Source: Helicoverpa zea
Taxonomy: Eukaryota > Arthropoda > Insecta > Lepidoptera > Noctuidae
Direction of reading: 5' to 3'
DNA length: 64,000 nucleotides
Assembly: GCF_022581195.2 (NCBI RefSeq)
Contig: NC_061464.1
Location: forward strand, 10,889,254 to 10,953,253
In this document: positions 12,050 through 21,901 of the stretch, piece by piece
Position numbering within the stretch: position 1 is the stretch's first letter
How the letters are laid out: each line of letters begins with the position of its first letter
The notes under the pieces: generated by a model
Database searches by the model: none
Told to the model about the DNA's origin: nothing
The model's input: only the letters and a program-made list of their open reading frames with translations
Made by a program: the position numbers and the translations under genes

Positions 12050-12967
12050 GTAACCACTCCACGCTTTTTGCATTACCACCAGTTTATAGGTCATTAAACC
12101 CGCTACGGCCTCCTCTTAAACCCCCTCAATCCTAGTGCTATAAACTCTAACTACGGCCTATAATTCATCAGCAGATAACTGTCACCCGATGTGAGCCGAG
12201 ATAAGCAGTTTAAATTGGGTTCAGATCCGATTGATATCGATTAAGTAATACTCGATGGATTGCGGGTTTGCTCGCGTTTTAGAAGTTTATGGCTACTGTC
12301 CGTAGTATGGAGAAATGGTATTCGGTAGAAGAGATTTTTTTGTCAATTTAACATACATAGACACACACATTTTCGAAAGTCAAATTACTTTCTGTCAAAC
12401 GGAGCTACTTACTTCCCGCTCTCATAAAAAGCGATAACTTTTACTGTAATGTGAAGTGCGATTGATCCTAGTGCTCACCGACTGGGCGAAAGACCATTTT
12501 TTTATCTACTTTTCAATGTTTTTTTTTTTTGCAAAAAAATTGACCAAATATCAATGAACCAATAAAACATATCATTCAGTTATCAGTATTTTAAAATTAT
12601 ATCCCAAGTTTTTGCAATATTTTTTTTATTTTAACTTCAAACTCTCTCGTTTTTTACCCCATTATTATTCTTTTCGATGCATTTATGATTCAAAAATGGC
12701 TCGAGATAACATTTCGATTACATTAGCCCTATCGCTCTAGACACTCGATTACGTAACTCAATTTCTTTTCATGTCAATTGCTTTGACATTGATTGCCATT
12801 TTGACACTTGAATTAAATGGAAAGAAGTCAATGATATAAATGGTGTATTATATTAAATACCGCTACTATTTTATAATTTTTCAGTTTCGCAGAATCGATG
12901 CAATATAACATTTATAGGACAATATTGCTATTTATATTGATGAACATACGTACTTATATGATTGTAT
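12050..12967. other. Gene-free stretch
   Basis: AT-rich with homopolymer runs. Nothing recognised. Confidence 0.5.
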
Positions 12968-13225
12968 GACGACCTCTGTGGCGCAAAGGTCACCAAGCCG
13001 GACTGCCGAACCTGAGGTCCCGGGTTCGATTCCCGGTTCGGTCGACATTTGTGTGATGAGCATGCTTGTTAGCCGTGGTCTGGGTGTTACAATATGTATT
13101 TATAAATATGTATATATTTAGCTATATGTAGTTTATCAGTTGTGTTAGCACCCATAACACAAGTTAATTAATAACTTGCCGTGGGGCTAACCGACCGTGT
13201 GTGAAAAGGAGTCCCGCCATTATTA
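12968..13225 (+). mobile_element. SINE family C, tRNA-derived, copy 1
   Basis: Head 'gacctctgtggcgcaaaggt' holds an A-box-like region, and 'gggttcgattcccggttcgg' a B box. The body 'tgatgagcatgcttgtt', 'agcacccataacacaagtta' and 'ggggctaaccgaccgtgtgt' is followed by an ATT-rich tail. It is closely similar to the copy at 14965-15190. It is a SINE and not a tRNA gene, because the tRNA-like part runs directly into the conserved SINE body. Confidence 0.85.
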
Positions 13226-13452
13226 TTATTTATTTATATAATTATTTAATAATAAATTGATACTTTTGTAAATCTTTCGTGAACCAATCTATACGTATAT
13301 AATATTACTTATAAAGCCAAAGTTTGTTTGCTTGCTGCTGCTATTGAAGTTTAAGACCCTTGTCGTGTCAGGAGTTGTTTAAAAGCGTGTGTAGTATAAT
13401 ATGTAGGTATGTCAGCCTGAAATATGTATATATTTATGTACATATATTATGA

Positions 13453-13672
13453 TTATATCGGGACACCTATCATACACGGTCGGTTAGCCCTATGGCAAAC
13501 TATTGATCAGTTTGTATAATGAAATATATGAATAACATACGTAATAAAATACATGTAGGTTCGTATGTTAATATATATCATACTCATCACATAAATATTG
13601 ATCGTATAGGGAATCGAACTCGTTATTAGTTTGTCAATCCTGAATAGTGACCTTTGCGCCAACGTCGAAATC
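13453..13672 (-). repeat. SINE family C, degenerate copy
   Basis: Reverse complement carries 'gcaaaggtcac', 'tcgattccct', 'tgatgagtatg' and 'agggctaaccgaccgtgta', in the same order as the copy at 12968-13225 but heavily mutated. It sits inverted just downstream of that copy. Confidence 0.7.
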
Positions 13673-14138
13673 GGTAAGTCATAATTTGCATTTTAATAAA
13701 CTTTGTAGTCATTCATTAATTTACAATGTCCACCCACTTAAAATTAAGCCCGACCGAAAAGTTATTCAGCATTATTTTGATGTATTTAAATCAAAATTAT
13801 TGCGATGTCGGATTATTTTGCCTAAAATAAAAAATGTTAACGTTGGCAATGGATTAAATAGATATTAACGAGTTTAATCTGGATTTAAATGTCTACCAAA
13901 ACATGATAATTTTATGCTTGTTTTTTGTGAAGGGGTAACGCAGGGGTTACGCAGGGGTAACGCTAGCTAGGCTTGAAATGTATTACGTTTGTATTATATG
14001 GCTTATATTGACACCTTTTTTTACTATGAAAAGTATCATAATAAAAACTGTGAAAAAAGTCTTATAGGATCATTCTGTTGGATATAAAAAAATATAAATA
14101 ATTTACATACTTATAAATGAATCATGATTATCCATACG

Positions 14139-14159
14139 TATATGTGTGTGTGTGTGTGT
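14139..14159. repeat. (TG)n microsatellite
   Basis: Short run of TG dinucleotides after 'acgtata'. Confidence 0.8.
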
Positions 14160-14761
14160 TCTATTTATCAATCCTGTATTAATCGTTCAGTTATCCTTTT
14201 CGCCCAAAGAAATATTTTTTTGTGCCTACCAAATTAACAATAGCAAAAATTTGGCAACCATGTAATGAGTATAATAGTACCTTTAAATCAATATTGCTCT
14301 TTAAAAATGTGTGTTTTATTTATATCCCTATAAAAATAGCTACTGCCTACATTTTTTTTGGATCGTGACATTACCAAAATTAGTAACCAAAAAGCCGTCT
14401 CTCTCAAGGTCAAATTAATAAAATAAATTATTAAAAAAAAACCAATACAAAATCTAACAGAAATTTAGCTCGTACAATTTTTAATTCACGTTGTCTACCA
14501 ATAATCTATCCTTGTCCGCTAAAATTAAACTTTTGGCTTGACTTGTTGAAACTTTCAAATAGAAATTAATTAATGTCGGCCGACGTTATTTATATGAACG
14601 CCTTCGTAAAAGAAGATTTAAGAGGAAAATTCTCTGCGAAAATATTGTTAATTGTAAATAAGAGTAGTGGATGTAAGGATTTATGGTTCGTTTCTAAGTT
14701 TTTTTTATGTAAGTAATGATCACAAGAGTGGAATAGTTATAAATTTTTTATCCGACTTCCC

Positions 14762-14938
14762 AATACGACAACCTACAGTTTAACGTGCCATCCGAAACAG
14801 TCATTGGTGTCTAAGATATACTTAGAAAGTACATACAAACTTAGAAAAGTTGCATTGGTATTTGCCTGACCTGGAATCGAACCCTCGCCCTCATACTCGA
14901 GAGGTTGGTTTTTTGCCCACTAGGCCACTACGACTTTC
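14762..14938 (-). repeat. SINE family A, 5' half
   Basis: Contains the tRNA-like head (reverse complement of 'ggaatcgaaccctcgccctc') and the first part of the body ('gtgtctaagatatacttaga', 'cagtttaacgtgccatccg'). It stops abruptly at about 14762, so the distal body is missing. Confidence 0.8.
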
Positions 14939-14964
14939 AATTCAATTTGACTAAGTACTACTTT

Positions 14965-15190
14965 GACGACCTCTGTGGCGCAAAGGTCACCAAGCCGGAC
15001 TGCCGAATCTGAGGTCCCGGGTTCGATTCCCGGTTCGATCGACATTTGTGTGATGAGCATGCTTGTTGGTCGTGGTCTGGGTGTTATGTAGCTATATGTA
15101 CTTTATCAGTTGTGTTAGCACCCATAACACAAGTTAATTAATAACTTACCATGGGGCTAACCAACCGTGTGTGAAAAGGTGTCCCGACAT
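14965..15190 (+). mobile_element. SINE family C, tRNA-derived, copy 2
   Basis: Nearly identical to the copy at 12968-13225 through head and body, with a short internal deletion after 'gtggtctgggtgtta' and a T/A-rich tail. A and B box regions are intact. Confidence 0.85.
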
Positions 15191-15215
15191 TATTTTTTTT
15201 ATTTTTTATTTTAAG

Positions 15216-15731
15216 TACTTATGTGTTTATAAATCGATTTTGATGATTATTTATTTTGCGAAAGTAACTCTGCTTGTCTGTTACGTCTGTACAGCTTTCA
15301 TCCCAGAACTACTTACCCGATTTACATACAATTTTGTTCGCCAATAACCCTGAGTGCGAAAGTACCTAGTTCTCTTGGAACGTGAGCTGAGCACCAAGTC
15401 CTATTATAATTTTAAAATATTAATCTGAATATTAATAAACTGGAAACTATAAGCCACCGGTTCGAAAGTAATTACAACGTGAACGCGAAAATACTTCGCG
15501 TACATTTTCGGTCCCGGCCACGGAGAAAGGAAAGATAGCGGAGATGCCATAAGGAAGGTAGGTCGGACGCCTTCTTGTAGGTCAAGCAACGTATGGTAGG
15601 CGTGATCTGTTACTAGAACTAACAAGACGTTCGGGTTCCTTGTCGAATCAAAACCAACCTGTCAAAGATTGGTCTTGATTGATTGGTGATTTTATTTTGA
15701 AAATAATGGCCGAGCAACATATAGGTGATCT
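15216..15731. other. Gene-free stretch
   Basis: Includes a worn LINE tail fragment near 15236-15370 ('tttattttgcgaaagtaactc ...'). No coding evidence. Confidence 0.45.
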
Positions 15732-16356
15732 TCACACTGCCCCGCATCACGCTGCATCTTGCGTGTCGACGCACCTACGCGCGTTCCTGCGGGAGTGCAG
15801 ATCTGCATCATCGTGCGGGTTTTTCACGCACTCACGCGCGTAGATGCGTTTTGTAAATTCACACACAGCGAGTTCCATTTTCAAATATACACGTCACGCC
15901 CATTCAAAATCACGCGCGGCATTGCGGGATTCAGTGTGCCATACCTTACGTTTCGCCCCGCACCTACGCGCGGGGGTGCGTGTTTCTCCGCATGTATGTG
16001 CGTGATCCGCATGAACGCGCGTGGATGCATTTTCAGTGTGTTGGACTATGCGTGTTTCACTCACTCACTCAATACTTTATTTGCTTTCCATGTGTATTCT
16101 TAGGTGGTAGTCTTACATATATATAGTTCACATGGACCCTGTCGGGCACAGCAAAATAAGTGGGATAGGAGAGAGGAAGCTCTTATCGGCTATGTTACTT
16201 ATTATTGTTAACTAAGACTAAAGTAGTTATATAGGCAAATAAGTTACATATTTTTATTTTAAAGGTTGTTTTTTTTTTATTTTAATTTAAATTTTTATTT
16301 TTATTTAAACACTTAATCTACACTGCAAACTTGGAAGCTGTGTGTGTGCGCGTATA

Positions 16357-16388
<32 letters not shown>

Positions 16389-16522
16389 TGTGACTGTTTA
16401 TGTCTTTATATTTTTATCATTTAGGTATTCGTTAACGGAATTTTCCATACAAACGGAGATATTTCCATACAACGGAAAAAAACGCATCCACGCACTACGC
16501 TGCATCATGCGGGGCAGTGTGA
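15732..16522. mobile_element. Probable MITE with TCACACTGCCCCGCAT ends
   Basis: The left end reads TCACACTGCCCCGCAT and the right end is its reverse complement (16 bp). The interior repeats 'cacctacgcgcg' and 'cacgcgcgtagatgc' several times and contains a TG microsatellite at 16340-16392. I cannot find a target-site duplication. The 114-residue open frame across the GC-rich left half follows these repeats and looks accidental. Confidence 0.6.
16340..16392. repeat. (TG)n microsatellite
   Basis: About 25 TG units with a few interruptions. Confidence 0.9.
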
Positions 16523-17550
16523 TAATCGCCTTAAAGCGTAAAACGGTGGAACTAGTAAAGTTCCTCGTTATCCCGTATTTTTTGGACGCTATTTTCTTAG
16601 GAGATATTGCGTTATGACATCTCCGCTAGTCATTTTGTTCTCCATTGTCACGTCCATGAAACAAGTCTATAATTTTCGTAATTAGTGCGAAAGTTAATAA
16701 TACTCAGTATAACGTGCTACAGAGCAAAATTAACGTTACTGCGTTTTTTTTTATGAATGGACTGTGAAATTAGGAAAACTGTAATTAAGTCTGCCACTGT
16801 TAATTCGCTCAATGTCTTAAATATATGTCCGTATGAAACTGGTATGAAACACATTCCTTACACTGGTACACAGACAGCTGCATCCGGTCTGTACTGAAAG
16901 CCGACCCCGTGAGAGGAGGCCTGTGCCCGGCAGTGGGACGATAAAAATTCTGTAACGTAACTAATGCAGTTTAACATATACTATTGATCCCACGCACATC
17001 TAGTTATTTGTTCAAGCAGATCTAAATCAAAGTCGATGGAACGTTTTTTGTATTTTATAAAAATAATATCGAAATTTTTTGCGGAAGGATTCCACCCACA
17101 GATTGACCGCGGCAAGAGGCCATTGACCTTTAACCACCTTTACCGATCAATCGATCATCCATAACTTTCGTTTACGCACGAGTGATCGCCGGATCGACTA
17201 TTCATTCGGATTCAATCGAATATTCATTAATATTCAAAAACTAGAGGAGCACGTGGCTAAGAAATAGCCAAAAGGTCAATCATAAGGATAGGCAAAGCTT
17301 ATTTTTTTTTTATATATTTTTTAAAGACTGTCTATGGAGTTTCTTGCCAGTTCTTTTCCATAAGATCGACTCTTTCGAACCGTGCAACTAGTTTGACATT
17401 TCGAAAGAGCTTTCATAGGGCTATTTGAAATTAAAAAAAAATGCTCTGACTTTGTTTGGTGCATTAGAACTTTGGACGTGGGACCATCTATGTCATGATG
17501 AGTTCCTCACGTCAATTGTGGTCCCGGCTATCATCATCATTATATCATTC
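16523..17550. other. Gene-free stretch
   Basis: Includes a small scrap of family T near 16906-16956 ('gaggcctgtgcccggcagtg'). Otherwise no recognised structure. Confidence 0.45.
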
Positions 17551-17551
17551 A

Positions 17552-17703
17552 AACAATTTTGGCAGTCGTTACGAGTAGTCAGAAAGTCTGATAACCAGTC
17601 CTAGCAAGTGGGTATCCGTGTTGCTTTTAAAACACTGTTACTCAGCTGCATCCAGATAGACTGGAGTCCGACCCTATAATTGGGATAAGGGTAGGCTGAT
17701 GAT
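17552..17703 (+). repeat. SINE family A, 3' fragment
   Basis: 'ggcagtcgttacgagtagtc', 'ctcagctgcatcc', 'agactggagtccgacc' and a final 'ggctgatgatgat' match the SINE A body end in plus orientation. It lies just left of the LINE at 17753. Confidence 0.7.
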
Positions 17704-17759
17704 GATTTACGCTCGGTAAGTATCTTGATATAATACGAATAATAATAAGTAATAAGTCG

Positions 17760-17984
17760 CGCCGGACGTGTGCGAGAGCAGGCTCTCCACAGTACCTGGC
17801 GTGTCCGCTGGAGGGCGCCACAGTGTCGTGCACAGTGTCGAGCACGGCGGCGAGCGCCGTCAGTAGCGCGGCGGTCACCACCGGCGCCGGACGTGTGCGA
17901 GAGCAGGCTCTCCACAGTACCTGGCGTGTCCGCTGGAGGGCGCCACAGTGTCGAGCACGGCGGCGAGCGCCGGTAGCGCGGCGG
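17760..17984. repeat. Tandem GC-rich repeat in LINE 5' region
   Basis: Two copies of a unit of about 100-123 bp beginning 'cgccggacgtgtgcgagagc' at about 17760 and 17883. The first copy carries an extra internal 12-bp duplication (tgcacagtgtcg). The copies are otherwise nearly identical. They sit at the 5' end of the LINE, where tandem promoter monomers occur in some other LINEs. Confidence 0.85.
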
Positions 17985-18168
17985 TCGGTAGTAGTAGTGC
18001 TGCGGATACCTCCCGCTTTATACGTAGAATCTGCCCCGGCGAAGATGGCACACCAACGCTGATAGGCAACCGGTAGTGGCGGATTCGGCGGGGCAGTGAA
18101 GTCTTGTGATAGGCTTAGGGCGACGACAGAGGTCAAAAGTGCTCGTCAGCCATTCACTGCATCCGAAA

Positions 18169-18288
18169 CCTTCTCCAGTCGTGGCGGCTCTCCGTTCCAC
18201 TGGGAATAGAGGGTGGAGGACGAGAGAGTGCGTCTGTGTCTGCGCAAACACTTACGCACTTAAATATTTCACGCGCAACTGACTGCTT
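18169..18288 (+). repeat. Domain shared by LINE 5' region and SINE family B
   Basis: About 120 bp aligns in the same orientation with the body of SINE family B (29919-30036), roughly two thirds identical by eye. It includes the identical 15-mer CTGTGTCTGCGCAAA (18234-18248; 29983-29997). The similarity continues on both sides, for example 'ccagtcgtggcgg' against 'ccggtcgtgtcgg'. Direction of borrowing is unknown. Confidence 0.65.
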
Positions 18289-18637
18289 CTGGTTACTGGA
18301 TCCTGATAAAAGACCTGCGGCGATGGGCTGAAGTAGAGAGGTTGGGTGGTGGTGCACACCCGGCTTTGTCTGAAGCCTGCACGTATGGCAGCCTAAGGAG
18401 AGTGGTCGTTTCTGCACTGCACTTGGGACAACAGTGTGGATTGGGCAGCACCTTAGGTGATGAAGCAGCCCTATTTAGGGAGGCACTGCTTCCCCCGCTC
18501 AGCCGGGGAGGGGGCTAGAAAAGGTGTCCTAAAAAAATGCTTGTCCCGTCAAATTGGGGGAGTAGCAACCGCGGCTGCTTAGGCACCCCATTACTCGCGG
18601 TCGACGTAACAAGAAAGATAAGATAAAAACATCATTT

Positions 18638-21253
18638 ATGACATTTGGCGCATGGAACGTGCGTACATTAATCGATAATGACGGAAACCTTTGCCCGGAG
18701 CGTAAAACTGCTGTCGTAGCACGTGAACTTGCTCGATACAATGTAGACGTGGCAGCTTTAAGCGAAACACGCTTAGCTGACCAAGGCGAACTTGAGGAAA
18801 TCGGCGGTGGTTATACATTCTTCTGGAAAGGAAGACCCCAAACTGAACGAAGGTTAGCTGGCGTAGGGTTTGCCATCAAATCCACCATCGTAAAAAAGCT
18901 GCCAGAATGTCCACAATACATCTCGGACCGCATTATCACATTACGCCTTCACCTACCAAACGACAACTACCTGAATGTGATAAGCGTATACGCACCAACA
19001 ATGAGTAACGAGGACAGTGTCAAAGATCAGTTTTATGAAGAACTTTGCCAATGCCTTACCAGCATACGTTCAAGCGAACAAATACTGCTGCTAGGCGATT
19101 TCAACGCGAGGGTTGGCAGAGATTCTGAGTCGTGGTCGGGCGTGATTGGAAATAATGGTGTGGGCAACATGAATAGTAACGGACAATTACTACTCACACT
19201 CTGTGCCCAATTCCACCTCACCATCACAAACACTCTGTTTAGGCTTCGCGACAAATTCAAAACCACCTGGATGCACCCGCGTTCTAAACACTGGCACCTC
19301 CTCGATTACGCGATAACGCGACGAAGGGACATCTCCCAGGTGCATATCACACGCGTTATGCGTGGCGCGCACTGCTGGACAGACCACAGGCTTTTGGTAA
19401 CTAAGTTGAGACTCCGCCTTCGTGAACCACGAAGACCCTGCAGGGCTAAACCAATATCTCTCAACTTAGATCGACTGGATTGTAAAGATCTTCAAGAAAA
19501 ATACCAGAAAGGCCTAACAGATGTGCTAGATGTGTTTGATGCCCAGCAAGGTGACTTAATATCAAAATGGAAACAGATCTCATCCACCGTACTGACTATG
19601 GCTACGGAAACCATAGGATACAAAAAACGAAACAACGAGGACTGGTTTGACCAGAATGATAGGGCCCTAACTGAAGCATTCAAACAGCATCGTGCACTCA
19701 TAAAGCGTAATGAAGGAAATCATAAATCCAGTCAAGAAGTCCGAAGTAGTGGTGATTCCTTAAGGAAATTAACGAGGAAGATGAAAGATAGATGGTGGCT
19801 TGAAAAGGCAAAAAAGATACAGTGGCTTGCAGATACCCACCAACTAGGCGCTTTCTATGAAGAAACGCGTAAGTTGATTGGCGTTTCCATAAAAAACTGC
19901 ACTCCGTTAAGATCCCTAGATGGTTCCCAAAAGCTCACTGCTAAGCAGGATATACTTGATCGTTGGGCAGAGCACTTTAATCACCTGCTCAATGTAGATC
20001 GATCAGCAGATCTTGAGCATATAAGGCGTATCCATCCTCTGCCGCCGAATGAGTCGCTTGCTGAACCACTAACTTTTGCTGAAGTTGTTCAAGCCATCAA
20101 AGAGCAGAAAAACAAAAAAGCAGTTGGCGTTGACAACATCGCCGGAGAACTGCTGAAATACGGAGGGGAGCAACTTCATTCTTTCATCTGGCAAATTTTT
20201 GATCGCATTTGGAACGAGGAAACAATACCACCTGAATTTAAAATTTCCCGTATACAGACACTGTATAAAAACAAAGGAGACCGTTCCGACTGCAACTCCT
20301 ACCGGGGTATATCGCTCCTCTCTGTCCCTGGGAAGATATTTGCCAGAGTTCTTCTCAACCGGCTTTTACCAGTCTCCGAAGCCATATTGCCAGAAACTCA
20401 GTTTGGGTTTCGACCTAACAGGGGCACCGGCGAAGCCATCTTTTCCATCAGGCAACTCCAGGAAAAAAGCCGAGAACAAGGCCAACCTTTGTGTATGTGC
20501 TTCGTGGACTTAGAAAAAGCTTTTGACTGCGTGCCGAGGGAAGCCCTCTGGACTTTACTAGCAAAAATAGGTTGTCCTGAGAAGTTTGTGAGAATGATTC
20601 GCCTTCTGCACGACGAGATGACCTGCTGTGTTACCTATAATGGTGACCAGTCAGAGTTCTTTCCTGTCACCTGTGGGGTCAAACAAGGTTGTGTGCTTGC
20701 GCCAACACTGTTTGCTCTCTACTTTTCTGTCGTTGTCAGTGAAGCGCTCAAACAAACTTCTGCTGGAATCAAAATACGTTTCAGGACTGATGGGGGACTT
20801 TTCAACCTGGCCAGATTAAAAGCATATACTAAAGTATCTCATGCTCTTATAACGGAGATCATGTACGCTGATGATCTGTGTTTTGTTACCAACTCTGCAC
20901 AAGAGCTCCAGAACCTGATGACTAACCTTCAGGGAGTCTGTTGTCGTTTCGGTCTAAAAATCAGTGTTAAGAAAACTGAGGTAATGGCAAGCGACTCTCA
21001 AGGAGCTACAGAACCTGTCAAGGTAAATATTGGCGATACTGAGCTGAAGCAAGTGAATACCTTCAAATATCTGGGCAGCACAATTACATCCAAATGTGAC
21101 CTTGATACCGAAATAAACCATCGCATTGGCGCTGCATCAGCTGCTTTCGGTAAATTACGAGCCAAGGTCTTACACACACATGATTTGAAGCTTTCGACAA
21201 AAATCTCCGTTTACAAGGCCATAGTCCTCCCAAAATCTTTTATACTCGGCTGA
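18638..21253 (+). CDS. LINE endonuclease-reverse transcriptase, main frame
   Basis: 871 codons from an ATG in 'catttATGAC'. Residues about 1-250 form the endonuclease that nicks target DNA: W-N-V-R-T-L at the start, S-E-T-R near 42, L-L-G-D-F-N-A-R near 151 and T-D-H-R near 248. Residues about 480-800 form the reverse transcriptase: Y-R-G-I-S-L-L-S, Q-F-G-F-R-P near 587, F-V-D-L-E-K-A-F-D near 621, G-V-K-Q-G-C near 678 and the catalytic Y-A-D-D near 742. The frame ends early at 21253, because the natural continuation lies in the next frame from 21234. A slip of one A in the CCCAAAA run at 21229-21235 explains this. Both enzymatic domains look intact. Confidence 0.92.
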   Translation: MTFGAWNVRTLIDNDGNLCPERKTAVVARELARYNVDVAALSETRLADQGELEEIGGGYTFFWKGRPQTERRLAGVGFAIKSTIVKKLPECPQYISDRIITLRLHLPNDNYLNVISVYAPTMSNEDSVKDQFYEELCQCLTSIRSSEQILLLGDFNARVGRDSESWSGVIGNNGVGNMNSNGQLLLTLCAQFHLTITNTLFRLRDKFKTTWMHPRSKHWHLLDYAITRRRDISQVHITRVMRGAHCWTDHRLLVTKLRLRLREPRRPCRAKPISLNLDRLDCKDLQEKYQKGLTDVLDVFDAQQGDLISKWKQISSTVLTMATETIGYKKRNNEDWFDQNDRALTEAFKQHRALIKRNEGNHKSSQEVRSSGDSLRKLTRKMKDRWWLEKAKKIQWLADTHQLGAFYEETRKLIGVSIKNCTPLRSLDGSQKLTAKQDILDRWAEHFNHLLNVDRSADLEHIRRIHPLPPNESLAEPLTFAEVVQAIKEQKNKKAVGVDNIAGELLKYGGEQLHSFIWQIFDRIWNEETIPPEFKISRIQTLYKNKGDRSDCNSYRGISLLSVPGKIFARVLLNRLLPVSEAILPETQFGFRPNRGTGEAIFSIRQLQEKSREQGQPLCMCFVDLEKAFDCVPREALWTLLAKIGCPEKFVRMIRLLHDEMTCCVTYNGDQSEFFPVTCGVKQGCVLAPTLFALYFSVVVSEALKQTSAGIKIRFRTDGGLFNLARLKAYTKVSHALITEIMYADDLCFVTNSAQELQNLMTNLQGVCCRFGLKISVKKTEVMASDSQGATEPVKVNIGDTELKQVNTFKYLGSTITSKCDLDTEINHRIGAASAAFGKLRAKVLHTHDLKLSTKISVYKAIVLPKSFILG

Positions 21254-21851
21254 AGCATGGGTCCTCTATCGGAAACATATACGGGCGCTGGACCGATTTC
21301 ATCTAAAGTGCATAAGAGACATTCTGAAAATCAAATGGTCGGATCGGATTAGAAATACCGAAGTGCTACGACGCGCGAATGTCTGCGGCATAGAAGTGTA
21401 CCTGATGCGGCGACAGCTCAGATGGTGCGGTCATGTTTTACGCATGGATGATGATAGGGTGGCCAAGCGCATCTTCTTTTCTGAACTCCAGAACGGCAGA
21501 CGGAAACAAGGTGGCCAGTTCTTACGCTTCAAGGATGTTCAGAAAAGACACATGAAAAGGTGCAACATTGATCCTCAGAACTGGGAGACAAAAGCCATTT
21601 GCCGCCCTGAATGGAGAGGCCTACTTAAAAATGCGATCAAAAATTTCGAAGAGCAAAGGAAATCCGCACTGGATGCGAAGCGTGATGCTCTTAAGGCTAA
21701 AACACCAGTAGCCATTTATTATAACTACGTGGACGGTATCCTAACGTGCAGCCAATGCTCGCGCACGTTTACACATAAAATAGGGTACTGCAGCCATCAA
21801 AGGGCGCATAGAAGAGCTGATCATCCTAGTTCTTCTCTCAATGATAACTGA
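21234..21851 (+). pseudogene. LINE C-terminal part after frameshift, with C2H2 zinc finger
   Basis: Continues the protein of the preceding frame in a shifted frame, without internal stops, for about 205 codons. It has L-L-Y-S-A-E-A-W at the junction, R-R-Q-L-R-W-C-G-H-V-L-R-M about 60 residues in, and a classical C-x2-C-x12-H-x3-H-type finger near the end (C-S-Q-C ... S-H-Q-R-A-H). Such a finger is plausible for nucleic-acid binding by the retrotransposon protein. Separate translation from the ATG at 21363 is possible on paper but unlikely to be real. Confidence 0.85.
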
Positions 21852-21901
21852 AAGCAGTCACCATAGCCGAAATCGGCAGGGAAGTATATAATAATAAGTA
21901 A

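Larger units (their letters stand above)
17753..21888 (+). mobile_element. Nearly full-length LINE (endonuclease + RT + zinc finger)
   Basis: A 4.1-kb non-LTR retrotransposon. It has a GC-rich 5' region with a tandem repeat (17760-17984), a long frame with an N-terminal apurinic-type endonuclease and reverse transcriptase, and a C-terminal zinc finger. Direct repeats TAATAATAAGTAA flank it (17740-17752 and 21889-21901), suggesting the copy is complete from 5' to 3'. The 3' repeat could partly be the element's own AT-rich tail, so the exact right border is uncertain by a few bases. The only clear coding lesion is a frameshift near 21230. Clade is not assigned: the endonuclease and the C-terminal part (R-R-Q-L-R-W-C-G-H-V) resemble proteins often annotated as craniofacial development protein 2-like. 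Confidence 0.9.

Noticed and set aside
17601..18251. Minus-strand frames of up to 164 codons in the LINE 5' region
   Set aside because: They follow the GC-rich tandem repeat and duplicate internally with it; antisense to the LINE and without motifs.
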